From the NCBI RefSeq assembly GCF_003951095.1, contig NZ_QXGL01000003.1, forward strand, positions 186,001 to 250,000: a stretch of 64,000 nucleotides of DNA, read 5' to 3'. The DNA is from Bifidobacterium goeldii (lineage in GTDB: Bacteria; Actinomycetota; Actinomycetes; Actinomycetales; Bifidobacteriaceae). The position numbers and the translations under genes are program-made. The notes below the pieces were generated by a model. That model saw only the letters and a list, made by a program, of their open reading frames with translations, was not told the DNA's origin and did no database searches. Each line of letters opens with the position of its first letter. Within the stretch, counting starts at the first letter, position 1. Shown one piece after another: positions 48,219 through 57,567 of the stretch.

Positions 48219-48313
48219 GCCATTGATGCTGCTATGTAGCCCAACGCTGATAGTCTGTCAGACAGTCGAAATCGTTGAACAATCGTATTCCCTGCAAACT
48301 CAAGGAGTAATGA

Positions 48314-49789
48314 ATGGCTGAGAACACCGAACATCTCGCCCTGTGGGGCGGTCGCTTTACCTCTGGCCCCTCGCCGGAGCTCGCCCGCCTGTCGAAGTCC
48401 ACCCAGTTTGACTGGCGACTGGCCGACGATGACATCGCCGGTTCCCGCGCCCACGCGCGCGCCCTCGGCCGTGCGGGACTGCTCACTCCCGATGAACTGC
48501 AGCGCATGGAAGCAGCTCTCGATGAACTGCAGCGCCGCGTCGACTCCGGCGCGTTCGCTCCCATCGAAGACGACGAGGATGAGGCCACCGCGCTGGAACG
48601 TGGCCTGATCGCCATCGCCGGCAACGAACTCGGCGGCAAGCTGCGCGCCGGCCGCTCCCGCAATGATCAGATCGCATGCCTCATCCGCATGTGGCTGCGC
48701 CGCCACAGCCGCATCATCGCCGGCCAGCTGCTCGCCCTCGCCTCCGCGCTCATCGAACAGTCTGAAAAAGCCGGCCGCACCGTCATGCCGGGCCGCACCC
48801 ACATGCAGCACGCTCAGCCTGTCCTGCTCGCGCATCAACTTATGGCCCACGTGTGGCCGCTGCTGCGCGACGTGCAGCGTCTGGTCGACTGGGACAAGCG
48901 CATCGACGCTTCCCCGTACGGTTCCGGCGCGCTCGCCGGCAACACGCTCGGCCTTGAGCCGGTCGCTGTCGCGCACGAGCTCGGCTTCACCAACGTCACC
49001 AATAATTCGATTGACGGTACTGCTTCGCGCGATCTCGTTGCCGAATTCGCGTTCGTTGCCGCGATGACCGGCGTCGACATCAGCCGTCTTTCCGAAGAGA
49101 TCATCATTTGGAACACGCAGGAGTTCGCGTTCGTTAAGCTCGACGACGCGTATTCGACCGGCTCGTCGATCATGCCGCAGAAGAAGAACCCGGATATCGC
49201 CGAGCTCGCACGTGGCAAGTCCGGCCGCCTCATCGGTGACCTGACCGGTTTGCTCGCCACGCTCAAGGGTCTGCCGACCGCATACGCGCGTGACCTGCAG
49301 GAAGACAAAGAGGCCGTGTTCGACCAGGTTGACACGCTCGAAGTCCTATTGCCCGCGTTCACCGGCATGGTTGCCACCATGCAGTTCGACCATGATCGTC
49401 TTGAAGCGGAAGCTCCGACCGGTTTTGCTCTGGCCACCGATATCGCCGAATGGCTCGTCAAGAACGGCGTGCCGTTCCGCCACGCGCACGAACTGTCTGG
49501 CGCATGCGTCAAGCTCGCCGAAGGTCGCGGTCAGGAACTGTGGGATTTGACGGACGAGGACTTCATCGACGTGTTCAAGGACTTCCTGCCGGCCGACCTC
49601 GCACCACAGGTGCGCGAAGTGCTCTCCACTGAAGGCTCCGTCACCGCGCGCAACGGCCGCGGCGGCACGTCACCGGCCCGCGTGCGTGAACAGATCGCCA
49701 GTGCCAAGTCCCTGATCGAAACGCTGCGCGCATTCGCCAAGTCCACCAGCGACGGCAGCGCTTATAAGTCGCCTGAATCCCTGCGATAA
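48314..49789 (+). CDS. argH: Argininosuccinate lyase
   Basis: Last step of arginine synthesis: splits argininosuccinate into arginine and fumarate. The N-terminal [14 protein letters not shown], the [10 protein letters not shown] motif with catalytic His, and the flexible signature loop [12 protein letters not shown] are present. 491 residues is normal. Very GC-rich, preferred-codon use sets it apart from the island upstream. It has its own AAGGAG ribosome binding site. No ARG box is evident in the 95 bases between hsdR and argH, unlike argC and argG, so its arginine control may have been changed by the inserted island. Confidence 0.97.
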   Translation: MAENTEHLALWGGRFTSGPSPELARLSKSTQFDWRLADDDIAGSRAHARALGRAGLLTPDELQRMEAALDELQRRVDSGAFAPIEDDEDEATALERGLIAIAGNELGGKLRAGRSRNDQIACLIRMWLRRHSRIIAGQLLALASALIEQSEKAGRTVMPGRTHMQHAQPVLLAHQLMAHVWPLLRDVQRLVDWDKRIDASPYGSGALAGNTLGLEPVAVAHELGFTNVTNNSIDGTASRDLVAEFAFVAAMTGVDISRLSEEIIIWNTQEFAFVKLDDAYSTGSSIMPQKKNPDIAELARGKSGRLIGDLTGLLATLKGLPTAYARDLQEDKEAVFDQVDTLEVLLPAFTGMVATMQFDHDRLEAEAPTGFALATDIAEWLVKNGVPFRHAHELSGACVKLAEGRGQELWDLTDEDFIDVFKDFLPADLAPQVREVLSTEGSVTARNGRGGTSPARVREQIASAKSLIETLRAFAKSTSDGSAYKSPESLR

Positions 49790-49800
49790 CAACAAAACCT

Positions 49801-49848
49801 AATGGCCCTCTATAGCAAGCTAAGCCTGCTATAGAGGGCCATTTTGTT
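49801..49848 (+). terminator. Intrinsic terminator after argH
   Basis: A perfect 17-bp stem (49801-49817 with 49827-49843), 9-base loop, then T-rich sequence. It ends the arginine region. Confidence 0.9.
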
Positions 49849-50024
49849 GATTGGCTGCCTGTGTGCGGGGAAAAAGGAGAAGTCATCCTGCGCTAGGCTG
49901 ACGTTGCGCTCACCGCAGTTCATCCGATCGAATGAGCACACCCGTTACGTCATCGTCCTACAATCAGAGCGGAACTCAACGAATACACGCACATCGTCGG
50001 GATACGGGATACACAGGGGGTATC

Positions 50025-50555
50025 GTGCTAACACGCGATCAGATACGCGCACTAGTGAATAAACACGGTCACGACATTCTTAACCATCCGCACATGCGTA
50101 TCGAACAATGCTGCTATCAGCATGGTGCGGTTACTACATTCGCGCATTCTATTCGCGTTGCTTGCCTCGCGGTCTGGTTCGCTGACCGACTGCACTTATG
50201 GCATCGCGTAGACTTGCGTTCCCTGATTCGCGCCGCACTGTTACACGATTACTTTCTATACGATTGGCATGATTGGGATGATGGGGTGCACCGCCTGCAC
50301 GGCTTTACGCATGGGCGTGCCGCACTCATCAATGCGTTGCAAGACTTTAGGCTCAACCGCATCGAACGCGACAGTATCGCCAACCACATGTTCCCCATGA
50401 CGCCAACGCCGCCACGCTTCATTGAAGGTTATCTGGTGACGATGGCTGACAAAATTAGCGCCACGCGTGAAACCTTCAGCATGGAACGTTTTGCTAAGCC
50501 AGCACGAGCTGAACTTGTGCGTTCGAGTATCCAGTCGAAGGATACTCGGGCATGA
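50025..50555 (+). CDS. HD-domain phosphohydrolase
   Basis: About 176 residues with the metal-binding HD pattern: His in FAHSIRVACLA, the HD pair in ALLHDYFLYDWH, and a downstream Asp in MADKISATRE. HD-domain proteins are metal-dependent phosphohydrolases acting on nucleotides or signalling molecules; the substrate is unknown. Start choice: the GTG at 50025 has GGGGG just upstream. The frame remains open to an ATG at 49932, but the extra 31 residues are low complexity and lack a ribosome binding site. It overlaps the next gene by four bases. Confidence 0.8.
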   Translation: MLTRDQIRALVNKHGHDILNHPHMRIEQCCYQHGAVTTFAHSIRVACLAVWFADRLHLWHRVDLRSLIRAALLHDYFLYDWHDWDDGVHRLHGFTHGRAALINALQDFRLNRIERDSIANHMFPMTPTPPRFIEGYLVTMADKISATRETFSMERFAKPARAELVRSSIQSKDTRA

Positions 50556-51355
50556 TTATCCTCGAACAACTCTTTCTATGGTTTTTGTTTTATAGCTTCT
50601 GCGGTTGGGTGTACGAGTCAATCCTCGTTTCCGTACAAGAGCACAGGCCAGTCAACCGTGGTTTTCTCAACGGCCCATTATGCCCGATCTATGGTACGGG
50701 TGCAGTTCTCGCTATTGTTTTGCTGGGTAGCGTGCGCAATCCTGCGCTCGTATTCGTGATTTCTGCTGTTGGCGCGTGCCTTCTTGAATATGCCACTTCA
50801 TGGGCGATGGAAAAAATGTTTCATGCGCGCTGGTGGGATTATTCCAACTTCCGGTTCAACCTCAACGGTCGCATTTGCCTGATAGGTGCGCTCGTATTCG
50901 GTATTGGGGGAGTGACAATCGTCAACGTGATCCAGCCGCAGGTTGCTGATGTGACGGCGATGATACCGATGCAAATGCTGCATTGGTTGAGCGTAGCGTG
51001 CGCAATCCTCGCTGCAATCGACACAGTGGTTACTGTGGCCGGCGTGGTGAATCTTGAAGATAGTCTCGGTCAGCTCAAAGCAACCGTTAGTCGGTACGGT
51101 GACGCGATGCGCGAACGTATTGGCGCAGTTGGCGATGCGGTAAGTGATGCTTCCGGTAAGGTTGGAGAAACCTGGCAGTCTGGTAAAGACATGTCAATGG
51201 AACTGATGTTGAAAGTGCGTGACGCCGCCGGCTCCATGCTGAACCGTCAGCAACGTCGTATGATCGCCTCATTCCCGAAGCTGCGCACCGAACACAACAA
51301 TGAAATGCTGCAGCAGTTGCGCGATACGTTCGAAAAACTGTACCGCGGTCGCTGA
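50552..51355 (+). CDS. CmpB-like (putative ABC transporter type IV) membrane protein
   Basis: 267 residues. The N-terminal half has about four or five membrane helices, beginning LFLWFLFYSFCGWVYES. This, with RGFLNGPLCPIYGTGA and the WWDYS stretch, is the typical motif set of the family called ABC_trans_CmpB (formerly DUF1113). The transport role implied by the family name is not established. The C-terminal 90 residues are a charged helical segment likely in the cytoplasm. Translation is probably coupled to the HD-domain gene by the four-base overlap. Confidence 0.85.
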   Translation: MIILEQLFLWFLFYSFCGWVYESILVSVQEHRPVNRGFLNGPLCPIYGTGAVLAIVLLGSVRNPALVFVISAVGACLLEYATSWAMEKMFHARWWDYSNFRFNLNGRICLIGALVFGIGGVTIVNVIQPQVADVTAMIPMQMLHWLSVACAILAAIDTVVTVAGVVNLEDSLGQLKATVSRYGDAMRERIGAVGDAVSDASGKVGETWQSGKDMSMELMLKVRDAAGSMLNRQQRRMIASFPKLRTEHNNEMLQQLRDTFEKLYRGR

Positions 51356-51480
51356 AGATCGTTTATGGCTGCTTACGGTCACTTAAGGCCACCAAAACGG
51401 CGTGCGCTCTTGCTGTCGGCCTGTTCTGCGAGACTGATAGGCGCATAAAACCCACAATTTGATAGGGAGAAACGACAGTT

Positions 51481-52803
51481 ATGGCTCACGTCATCGATTT
51501 CAAGGAGGCCGGATTCGATTCCGTCCTCGATGAACTGGAATGGCGCGGGTTGATTTCGCAGTCCACTGACCGCGATCAGCTCGCCGAGGCGCTGAACGGA
51601 GAGCCGATCACCTATTATTGTGGGTTCGATCCAACCGCCGCGTCGCTGCACATCGGCAATCTTGTTCAGCTCATTAACATGCGCCACTTGCAGGCTGCAG
51701 GTCATCACCCGATCGCCCTCGTTGGCGGTGCGACCGGTCTGATTGGCGATCCGCGCCAGTCGGGTGAGCGCACGCTGAACCCGAAGGACGTGGTGGCCGG
51801 CTGGGCTGAGCGCCTCAAAAACCAGATCGGCGGTATTCTCGACACTACCGGCGATAATCCGGTGCGTTTTGTCTCCAACTACGACTGGACTGCGCAGATG
51901 TCCGTTATCGACTTCCTGCGCGATGTTGGTAAGAACTTCCGTTTGGGCACCATGCTTGCCAAAGATACGGTTGCGCGTCGTCTGAACTCCGAAGAGGGCA
52001 TCTCGTTCACTGAGTTCAGCTACCAGGTGCTGCAGGGCAATGATTTCTTACACCTGTTTGACGAGTACGGCTGCACGCTGGAGATCGGCGGCTCTGACCA
52101 GTGGGGCAATCTCACTTCCGGCATGGATCTGATTCGTAAGGTGCGTGGCGCCACGGTGAACGTGTTCACCAGCCCGATTATCACCGATGCGAGCGGCAAG
52201 AAGTTCGGCAAGTCTGAAGGCAATGCCGTGTGGATTGACGGCACTATGCTCAGCCCATACAAGTTCTACCAGTTCTGGTTCAACCGCCCGGACGTGGAAA
52301 TGGAAAGCCTGTTGAAGGCATTCACGTTCCTGCCGAAGACTGAGATTGAGCGTCTGGTGGAAGAGTCTAAGACTAATCCTGGCGCGCGTGAAGCACAGAA
52401 AACGCTTGCTTGGGAAGTGACGAGCTTCGTGCACGGCGAGGCCGCAACTCAAGCTGCAATTGATGCTTCTGCTGCTTTGTTCGGCCGTGGCGGCGACCTC
52501 GATTCCATTGATGAGAACACGCTTGAGGCTGCGATTGACGGCTTGAAGGTTGAAGACGAGAACGGTGAGAAAGCATTCGCGGCTGTGGCTGCAGGCGATC
52601 GCGTAACTGAGGCTGGCGTGAAGGCTGGTCTGTTTAAGTCGATTTCTGAAGCACGTCGCGCGGTCAAGTCTGGTGGCGTGTACCTCAACAACGCTCGCGT
52701 TGAAGATGAGGAACAGACACTGGGTGAAGCTGACTTCTTGCATGGTCGTTTCGCACTGATTCGCCGTGGTAAGAAGGCCCTCGGCGCGGTCGAAAAGCAC
52801 TGA
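51481..52803 (+). CDS. tyrS: Tyrosine-tRNA ligase
   Basis: Charges tRNA-Tyr; class I enzyme of 440 residues. The HIGH-type motif is SLHIGNLVQ near residue 55. The KMSKS-type motif is KKFGKSEGN near 240. Tyrosine-site sequence [17 protein letters not shown] and the GSDQWGNL motif are present, and an S4 RNA-binding domain ends the protein (about residues 375-438). The ATG has a GGGAGAAACGACAGTT leader. The 125-base upstream gap is too short for a T-box and shows none of its motifs. Confidence 0.97.
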   Translation: MAHVIDFKEAGFDSVLDELEWRGLISQSTDRDQLAEALNGEPITYYCGFDPTAASLHIGNLVQLINMRHLQAAGHHPIALVGGATGLIGDPRQSGERTLNPKDVVAGWAERLKNQIGGILDTTGDNPVRFVSNYDWTAQMSVIDFLRDVGKNFRLGTMLAKDTVARRLNSEEGISFTEFSYQVLQGNDFLHLFDEYGCTLEIGGSDQWGNLTSGMDLIRKVRGATVNVFTSPIITDASGKKFGKSEGNAVWIDGTMLSPYKFYQFWFNRPDVEMESLLKAFTFLPKTEIERLVEESKTNPGAREAQKTLAWEVTSFVHGEAATQAAIDASAALFGRGGDLDSIDENTLEAAIDGLKVEDENGEKAFAAVAAGDRVTEAGVKAGLFKSISEARRAVKSGGVYLNNARVEDEEQTLGEADFLHGRFALIRRGKKALGAVEKH

Positions 52804-52833
52804 TTTTTGAAACAACTGATGTAAAGGACATCG

Positions 52834-54708
52834 ATGGCAGAAGAACACGGCCGCTCGGGCGGCAACTACGGCAATCGCAAATCCTACGGTTCTGGCCGTT
52901 CTGGTAATGGCTCCGGTCGTTCGTTCGGCGGATCTCGTGGCGGTTCGCGCGGCGGCTACCGTGGTGGTAAGTCTGGCGGCTTCCACAAGGATGGCGGCTT
53001 CCACAAGGATGGTGGCTTCCGTAAGAACGGACATCGCGATGGAGAAGGTTTCCGCCGCGATCATGAAGGTGCCGGCGAAGGTCGCGAGTTCCGCCGTGAT
53101 TTCCAGCGTGATGGCGAACGCGGCGGCTACCGCGGTCGTTCTCACGATGGCATGAACAAGGGCGGTTTCCGTCGTGATGATGATCGTCGCGGTGGTCGTA
53201 ATTTCCATCGTGATAATGATCGTCGTGACTTCCGTCGTGACGGTGAGCGTAATGATCGTGGTGGTTTCCGTCGCGATGACCGCAAGGATGATCGCCGCGA
53301 TTTCCATCGCGATGGTGACAACCCGCGCTACCAGCGCAACGATCGCAATGATCGTAATGGCGAGCGTAGCTTCCGTCGTGATGATGATCGCCGTGGTGGT
53401 CGTAATTTCCATCGTGATAATGATCGTCGTGACTTCCGTCGTGACGGTGAGCGTAATGATCGTGGTGGTTTCCGCCGCGATAATCGTAGGGATGATCGTC
53501 GCGATGATCGCCGTAACGACAACGCTACCGAGCGTCGCGAGTTTACTCCGCAGGAGAAGCGCGAATATCGCGACACGAAGCGCCGCGAATATATGGAGCG
53601 TGGCCCACGCCGCAACTCCGACGGCACGATGAGCTTCCCCTCGCAGAACCCGTACACTGCGCGCCGCCCTGACGAGCCGAAGATGCCGAAGGGCATGGAA
53701 TGGAACATGCTCTCCAAGGACGAGCGCGAACGTTTGCGCGGCCTGTCCAAGGAGCATGCAGAAAACATTGGTCTGCATATTCTGGCTGCCTACGCGCTGG
53801 AAGAGAAGGACCCGCAGGGTGCTCTGGCCCATGCTAAGTGGGTGGCACGTCAGGCATCCCGTATCGACTTCGCGCGCGAAACGCTGGCATTCATTGCCTA
53901 CCGTCAGGGCGACTATAAGCTTGCACTGCGCGAGTTCCGTACCGCATACCGTATGAACGGTTTCCTCGACTATCTGCCGTTCATCGCCGATTGCGAACGC
54001 GGTAATGGCGAACCCCGCAAGGCCATCGAAGTGGTACTCTCCGACGATGCGAAAGCATTGCGCGGTGAAGCCAAGGCTGAAATGTTCCTCGTATACGCTG
54101 GCGCACTTGCCGACCTCAAGCAGTGGGATAAGGCCATCGATATTGTGCACACGCTCGGCCGTTCTAAGGGCTTGAGCGGCGAATACCGTATGCGTGCAGT
54201 GCAGGCGGAACAGTACTTCCTCGAGGAGAGCGGCCGCAATGAGGATGCATCTAAGCTTGACTCGCTGCTTGACAAGCTGGAACTGCAGTATGCCGACGAA
54301 GACGAGGATGAAGCATCCGACGACGTGATCATCGATCACGATCTCGAACGTTTCTCTGACGATGAGCTTGACATGCTCGGTATCAGCGAAGACGACGCCC
54401 AGTATGCGCCTGATAACTATGGTGATACTGACAAGGATGCTCAGTTCGATGACGACAGCGAATCTGACGACGCTGAAGATACCGACGATGCTGACGACGA
54501 GTCGGCTAACGCTCCCGCAGTCGTTGAAAACGATGAGCAGCCTGCACAGTCCGCTGGTGATGATCCTGCAGCAGATGAAGAAGAACTGCCTGCACAGGAA
54601 GCGCAGGACGGTGTCGATTCCGTTATCGAACCAGCAGGTGACGGTATTGATGATGCTGCCGATGAGAATGATGCTGCTGATGCGGAAGCTGAAGGCGAAG
54701 CTGAGTAA
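52834..54708 (+). CDS. Arg/Asp/Gly-rich repeat protein with TPR-like core and acidic tail
   Basis: A 624-residue protein in three parts. Residues 1-250 are a low-complexity Gly/Arg/Asp/Phe region with many FRRD, RGG and HRDN units, including two 68-residue repeats. Residues about 285-480 are helical with TPR-like pairs (GALAHAKWVARQASRIDFAR and QGDYKLALREFRTAYRMNG). Residues about 485-624 are very acidic. Basic RG-rich tails of this sort bind RNA in other bacterial proteins; that role here is inference. ATG 52834 with AAAGGACATCG, 30 bases after tyrS, so possibly cotranscribed. The following phosphatase starts three bases after its stop. Confidence 0.8.
   Translation: MAEEHGRSGGNYGNRKSYGSGRSGNGSGRSFGGSRGGSRGGYRGGKSGGFHKDGGFHKDGGFRKNGHRDGEGFRRDHEGAGEGREFRRDFQRDGERGGYRGRSHDGMNKGGFRRDDDRRGGRNFHRDNDRRDFRRDGERNDRGGFRRDDRKDDRRDFHRDGDNPRYQRNDRNDRNGERSFRRDDDRRGGRNFHRDNDRRDFRRDGERNDRGGFRRDNRRDDRRDDRRNDNATERREFTPQEKREYRDTKRREYMERGPRRNSDGTMSFPSQNPYTARRPDEPKMPKGMEWNMLSKDERERLRGLSKEHAENIGLHILAAYALEEKDPQGALAHAKWVARQASRIDFARETLAFIAYRQGDYKLALREFRTAYRMNGFLDYLPFIADCERGNGEPRKAIEVVLSDDAKALRGEAKAEMFLVYAGALADLKQWDKAIDIVHTLGRSKGLSGEYRMRAVQAEQYFLEESGRNEDASKLDSLLDKLELQYADEDEDEASDDVIIDHDLERFSDDELDMLGISEDDAQYAPDNYGDTDKDAQFDDDSESDDAEDTDDADDESANAPAVVENDEQPAQSAGDDPAADEEELPAQEAQDGVDSVIEPAGDGIDDAADENDAADAEAEGEAE
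53191..53474 (+). repeat. 80-base direct repeat in the RG-rich region
   Basis: 53191-53270 and 53395-53474 are identical over 80 bases at an offset of 204 (68 codons). The sequence keeps frame and gives repeated RNFHRDNDRRDFRRDG blocks. Recent duplication or gene conversion is implied because synonymous positions match too. Confidence 0.92.
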
Positions 54709-54711
54709 CCT

Positions 54712-55752
54712 ATGACCACCATGCTCAAATCCACTACCGAGTCCATTGCGGCCACATACCGTCTAGCATTGCTTGACCTTGACGGTGTTGTATACCGCGG
54801 TAAGAACCCGGTCGAATATGCGGCCGAATCCATTCGAGCTGCCGAGGCTGTGGGCATGCAGGTGGAATACACCACCAACAATTCGTCGCGTTTCCAGCAC
54901 GTGGTTGCCGATCAATTGCGCGGTTTCGATCTTGATGTCGAGCCGCGCCAGGTCATCACCTCATCCGTGGTGGCTGCACGCATGGTCGCGCGCCACGTGC
55001 CGAAAGGCGCGAAAGTGCTGGTACTTGGGGCCGAACACTTGCGCGAAGAAGTCGCAGGGCAAGGACTCATTGTTGTTGACCATGCTGAGCAGAATCCGGA
55101 TGCCGTTATTCAAGGCTGGTATCCAGACATGTCGTGGAATGAGATGGCACAAGTCGCGTATGCGGTTGAACGTGGCGCACAGTATTTCGTCACCAATCGT
55201 GATCTGACCATTCCACGCGAGCTGGGTATTGCTCCAGGCTGCGGTTCGATGATTCAAGCAGTCATCAATGCTACTGGTGTCAATCCAATCGCTTCCGCTG
55301 GCAAACCAGAATCAGCCATGTATGACGAGGCACGTTTGCTGGCTGCGGGGGAGGGGAACGATCCCGTTGCTAAGGAAGCATGCTTAGCTATTGGCGATCG
55401 ACTCGACACGGATATCGAAGCTGGCAATCGCGGCGGCTACGATTCACTCGCAGTGCTCACTGGCGTCACCAATCCACACGAGCTGATGCTCGCTCCCGCA
55501 CATTTGCGCCCCACGTATATCGTTAAGGATTTGCGCGGACTGCTGGAAGCACAGCCAGCCGTCAGCCAGAATGCAGATGGTGTATGGCAGTGTGGTGACG
55601 CAACCGCAGAACTCGATACAGTGGCTAGTACGCTGACCGTCAGTGATACTAGTTCGATGAATGCGCTGCGTGCTGCCTGCAATGCAATGTGGGATTACGC
55701 CGATCATGGTGGTAATCCGACAGCAATTACACTGCCTGATTTTGCACTGTAA
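54712..55752 (+). CDS. HAD-IIA (NagD-like) phosphatase
   Basis: A 346-residue haloacid-dehalogenase-superfamily hydrolase. Motif I is LLDLDGVVYRG with the nucleophilic Asp. TTNNSSR is motif II, and AIGDRLDTDIEAGNRGG is the acidic motif IV. The cap of type C2 between motifs II and III is that of NagD/p-nitrophenylphosphatase-like enzymes, which dephosphorylate small metabolites. The last 70 residues are an extra domain beyond the usual 270. The exact substrate is unknown. Starts 3 bases after the repeat-protein gene. Confidence 0.9.
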   Translation: MTTMLKSTTESIAATYRLALLDLDGVVYRGKNPVEYAAESIRAAEAVGMQVEYTTNNSSRFQHVVADQLRGFDLDVEPRQVITSSVVAARMVARHVPKGAKVLVLGAEHLREEVAGQGLIVVDHAEQNPDAVIQGWYPDMSWNEMAQVAYAVERGAQYFVTNRDLTIPRELGIAPGCGSMIQAVINATGVNPIASAGKPESAMYDEARLLAAGEGNDPVAKEACLAIGDRLDTDIEAGNRGGYDSLAVLTGVTNPHELMLAPAHLRPTYIVKDLRGLLEAQPAVSQNADGVWQCGDATAELDTVASTLTVSDTSSMNALRAACNAMWDYADHGGNPTAITLPDFAL

Positions 55753-55827
55753 ATAAACGAGATCATTACCGTGTACCCGCCGTGGCATTGCCCGCTGGCG
55801 GGTGCACGCGTAAGTAAGGAGTCAACT

Positions 55828-56022
55828 ATGGTCAACGATGTGAGTGAACACACGAACACCAGTCATGACTCTTCTCACACGCAATCTTCTACGCAGCATG
55901 GTGACGTGACACAGCGCTTTCCGCAACTTGCCAATATCGACAGTACAGACGACGCTCAACGCATTGAGATATTCAAATCTGTGCTTGACCAGCTCAACCA
56001 CGAACTCGATACCATCAAATAG
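55828..56022 (+). CDS. Small hypothetical protein before tlyA
   Basis: A 64-residue protein. The first half is polar (Ser/His/Thr/Gln-rich). The second half has a predicted helix, DDAQRIEIFKSVLDQLNHEL. A good AAGGAG lies 7 bases before ATG 55828. It sits between the phosphatase and tlyA in the same direction, with short gaps, and is likely in their operon. No known function. Confidence 0.65.
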   Translation: MVNDVSEHTNTSHDSSHTQSSTQHGDVTQRFPQLANIDSTDDAQRIEIFKSVLDQLNHELDTIK

Positions 56023-56074
56023 CGCACGATAATACCAAGCCAATAAGCAACAAACTCGCACACAGGAGACCGAT

Positions 56075-56821
56075 ATGCCGAGACTTGATTCGCTGCTCGT
56101 AGACCTTGGCCTTATCGACAGCCGATCAAAAGCACAACGGCTCATTCGCGAAGGTCACGTGTTCGTCGACGGCAAACCCGCTGCAAAATCATCCATGAGC
56201 GTAACCGCAACCGCGCCAATCACCGTAGACAAAGGTGACGATTACGTGTCACGCGGAGCCTACAAGCTCGTAGGAGCTTTCGACGCATTTGCAGATCAAG
56301 GACTGACCAGTCCACGAGACTTGCACTGCCTTGATATTGGCGCCTCCACCGGAGGATTTACTGAAGTATTACTACGCCGTGGCGCAGCACAAGTCATCGC
56401 CCTCGATGTTGGCCACGATCAGCTTGACGCGCGCATCGCCGATGATCCTCGCGTGATACGCATGGACGGCGTCAACATTCGCGATGTTACCGCTGACAGT
56501 CTGCCATACCGGCCACAGATGATCGTCTCCGACGTATCCTTTATTTCGCTCACCTACGTGATTCCAGTTATTGCGCGCATTGCTGCCCCCGGCGCGCATA
56601 TCGTGCTACTGGTCAAACCACAGTTTGAAGTCGGCCGTGAAGGGCTCGACCGGCATGGCATCGTTGAAGATCCTGCATTGCGCGAACAGGCGCTGCGCGA
56701 TGTTGTGCAATGTGCAGGAGAGCACGGTTTGCAGGTTGTGGCGACATGCGATTCGCCTATTGAGGGTACATATGGAAATGTGGAGTATTTGCTGTATGCA
56801 CGTGCCCTTAACAAGGCGTAA
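56075..56821 (+). CDS. tlyA: TlyA family rRNA 2'-O-methyltransferase
   Basis: Methylates ribose of cytidines in 16S and/or 23S rRNA; loss gives capreomycin resistance in mycobacteria. The N-terminal S4 domain (residues 3-60, LDSLLVDLGLIDSRSKAQRL) binds RNA. The FtsJ-like methyltransferase domain has the AdoMet motif LDIGASTGGFTEVLLRRGA and a catalytic Lys-Asp-Lys-Glu arrangement including KPQFEVGRE. 248 residues is normal. ATG with AGGAGACCGAT. The stop lies 11 bases from the convergent ktrA stop. Confidence 0.94.
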   Translation: MPRLDSLLVDLGLIDSRSKAQRLIREGHVFVDGKPAAKSSMSVTATAPITVDKGDDYVSRGAYKLVGAFDAFADQGLTSPRDLHCLDIGASTGGFTEVLLRRGAAQVIALDVGHDQLDARIADDPRVIRMDGVNIRDVTADSLPYRPQMIVSDVSFISLTYVIPVIARIAAPGAHIVLLVKPQFEVGREGLDRHGIVEDPALREQALRDVVQCAGEHGLQVVATCDSPIEGTYGNVEYLLYARALNKA

Positions 56822-56831
56822 GGGCTTTACC

Positions 56832-57485
56832 TTAGCCTCGTATAAACTTATCAATATTGTTTTCTTTGCCCATGATGATGAGTTCGTCGTTGCGGTGCAT
56901 GATGAGCTCTTTGGAACCGTATTCGAACTCTTTGCCGGGAGATTTAATACCCACCACGGTAATCGCGTAGCGTTCATGCACTTTCGCATCTTCGATAGAA
57001 TAACCAACGACGTGCGGGGGAGTGTGAATCTTCACAACTGTGTGAGCACCCTCAATTTCAATGTAATCAAGATAATTGCCACTCACCAAGTGCCCCACAC
57101 GCTTACCAGCATCCGTCTCAGCATTGATAATGTGACGCGCACCAATACGCTGCAAAATACGCGCATGCTGCTGCGACACTGACTTCGCCCACAAGTCACT
57201 AATACCAGCATCCAACAAATTACCAGTAGTAATTACCGACGCTTCAACACTATCGCCGATAGCCACCACAGCAGTATCAAAATCAGAAGCATTCAACTGC
57301 TCAACAGCCAGCACATCAGTCATATCAGCTTGCACAGTCGGCACCTGAGACGACCACCGGTTCACCAGTTCCGGATCCTTATCAACAGCCAGCACATCCT
57401 GCCCCATCGCATCCAGCGTGGTCGCTACCGAACTGCCAAAACGGCCAAGTCCCACCACCAAAACGCTTCTATTGCTGTGAGCCAT
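56832..57485 (-). CDS. KtrA-type potassium channel regulatory subunit
   Basis: A 217-residue cytoplasmic protein with an RCK-N Rossmann domain (GLGRFGSSVATTLDAMG near residue 12) and an RCK-C domain (about 135-217). It binds nucleotides or c-di-AMP and gates the potassium pore encoded just upstream (57568-59031). A single RCK pair per chain is the KtrA/TrkA-small type. Transcribed with the pore gene, 82 bases apart. Confidence 0.92.
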   Translation of the reverse strand: MAHSNRSVLVVGLGRFGSSVATTLDAMGQDVLAVDKDPELVNRWSSQVPTVQADMTDVLAVEQLNASDFDTAVVAIGDSVEASVITTGNLLDAGISDLWAKSVSQQHARILQRIGARHIINAETDAGKRVGHLVSGNYLDYIEIEGAHTVVKIHTPPHVVGYSIEDAKVHERYAITVVGIKSPGKEFEYGSKELIMHRNDELIIMGKENNIDKFIRG

Positions 57486-57567
57486 AATCGGCGAACCCTT
57501 TCCTTAACGTTTCTGTTCACATCCTATGCGCACAAGCTTGCCGCGCGCAAACCATGCAAACAGCGCG

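Noticed and set aside
51356..51480. T-box leader before tyrS
   Set aside because: Only 125 bases, without the T-box sequence or a terminator/antiterminator pair. The same holds for the gap before pheS.
52048..54339. 763-codon open frame on the minus strand
   Set aside because: Antisense to tyrS and the RG-rich repeat gene. Its Thr/Ile/Val-rich repeats simply mirror the FRRD-coding repeats.
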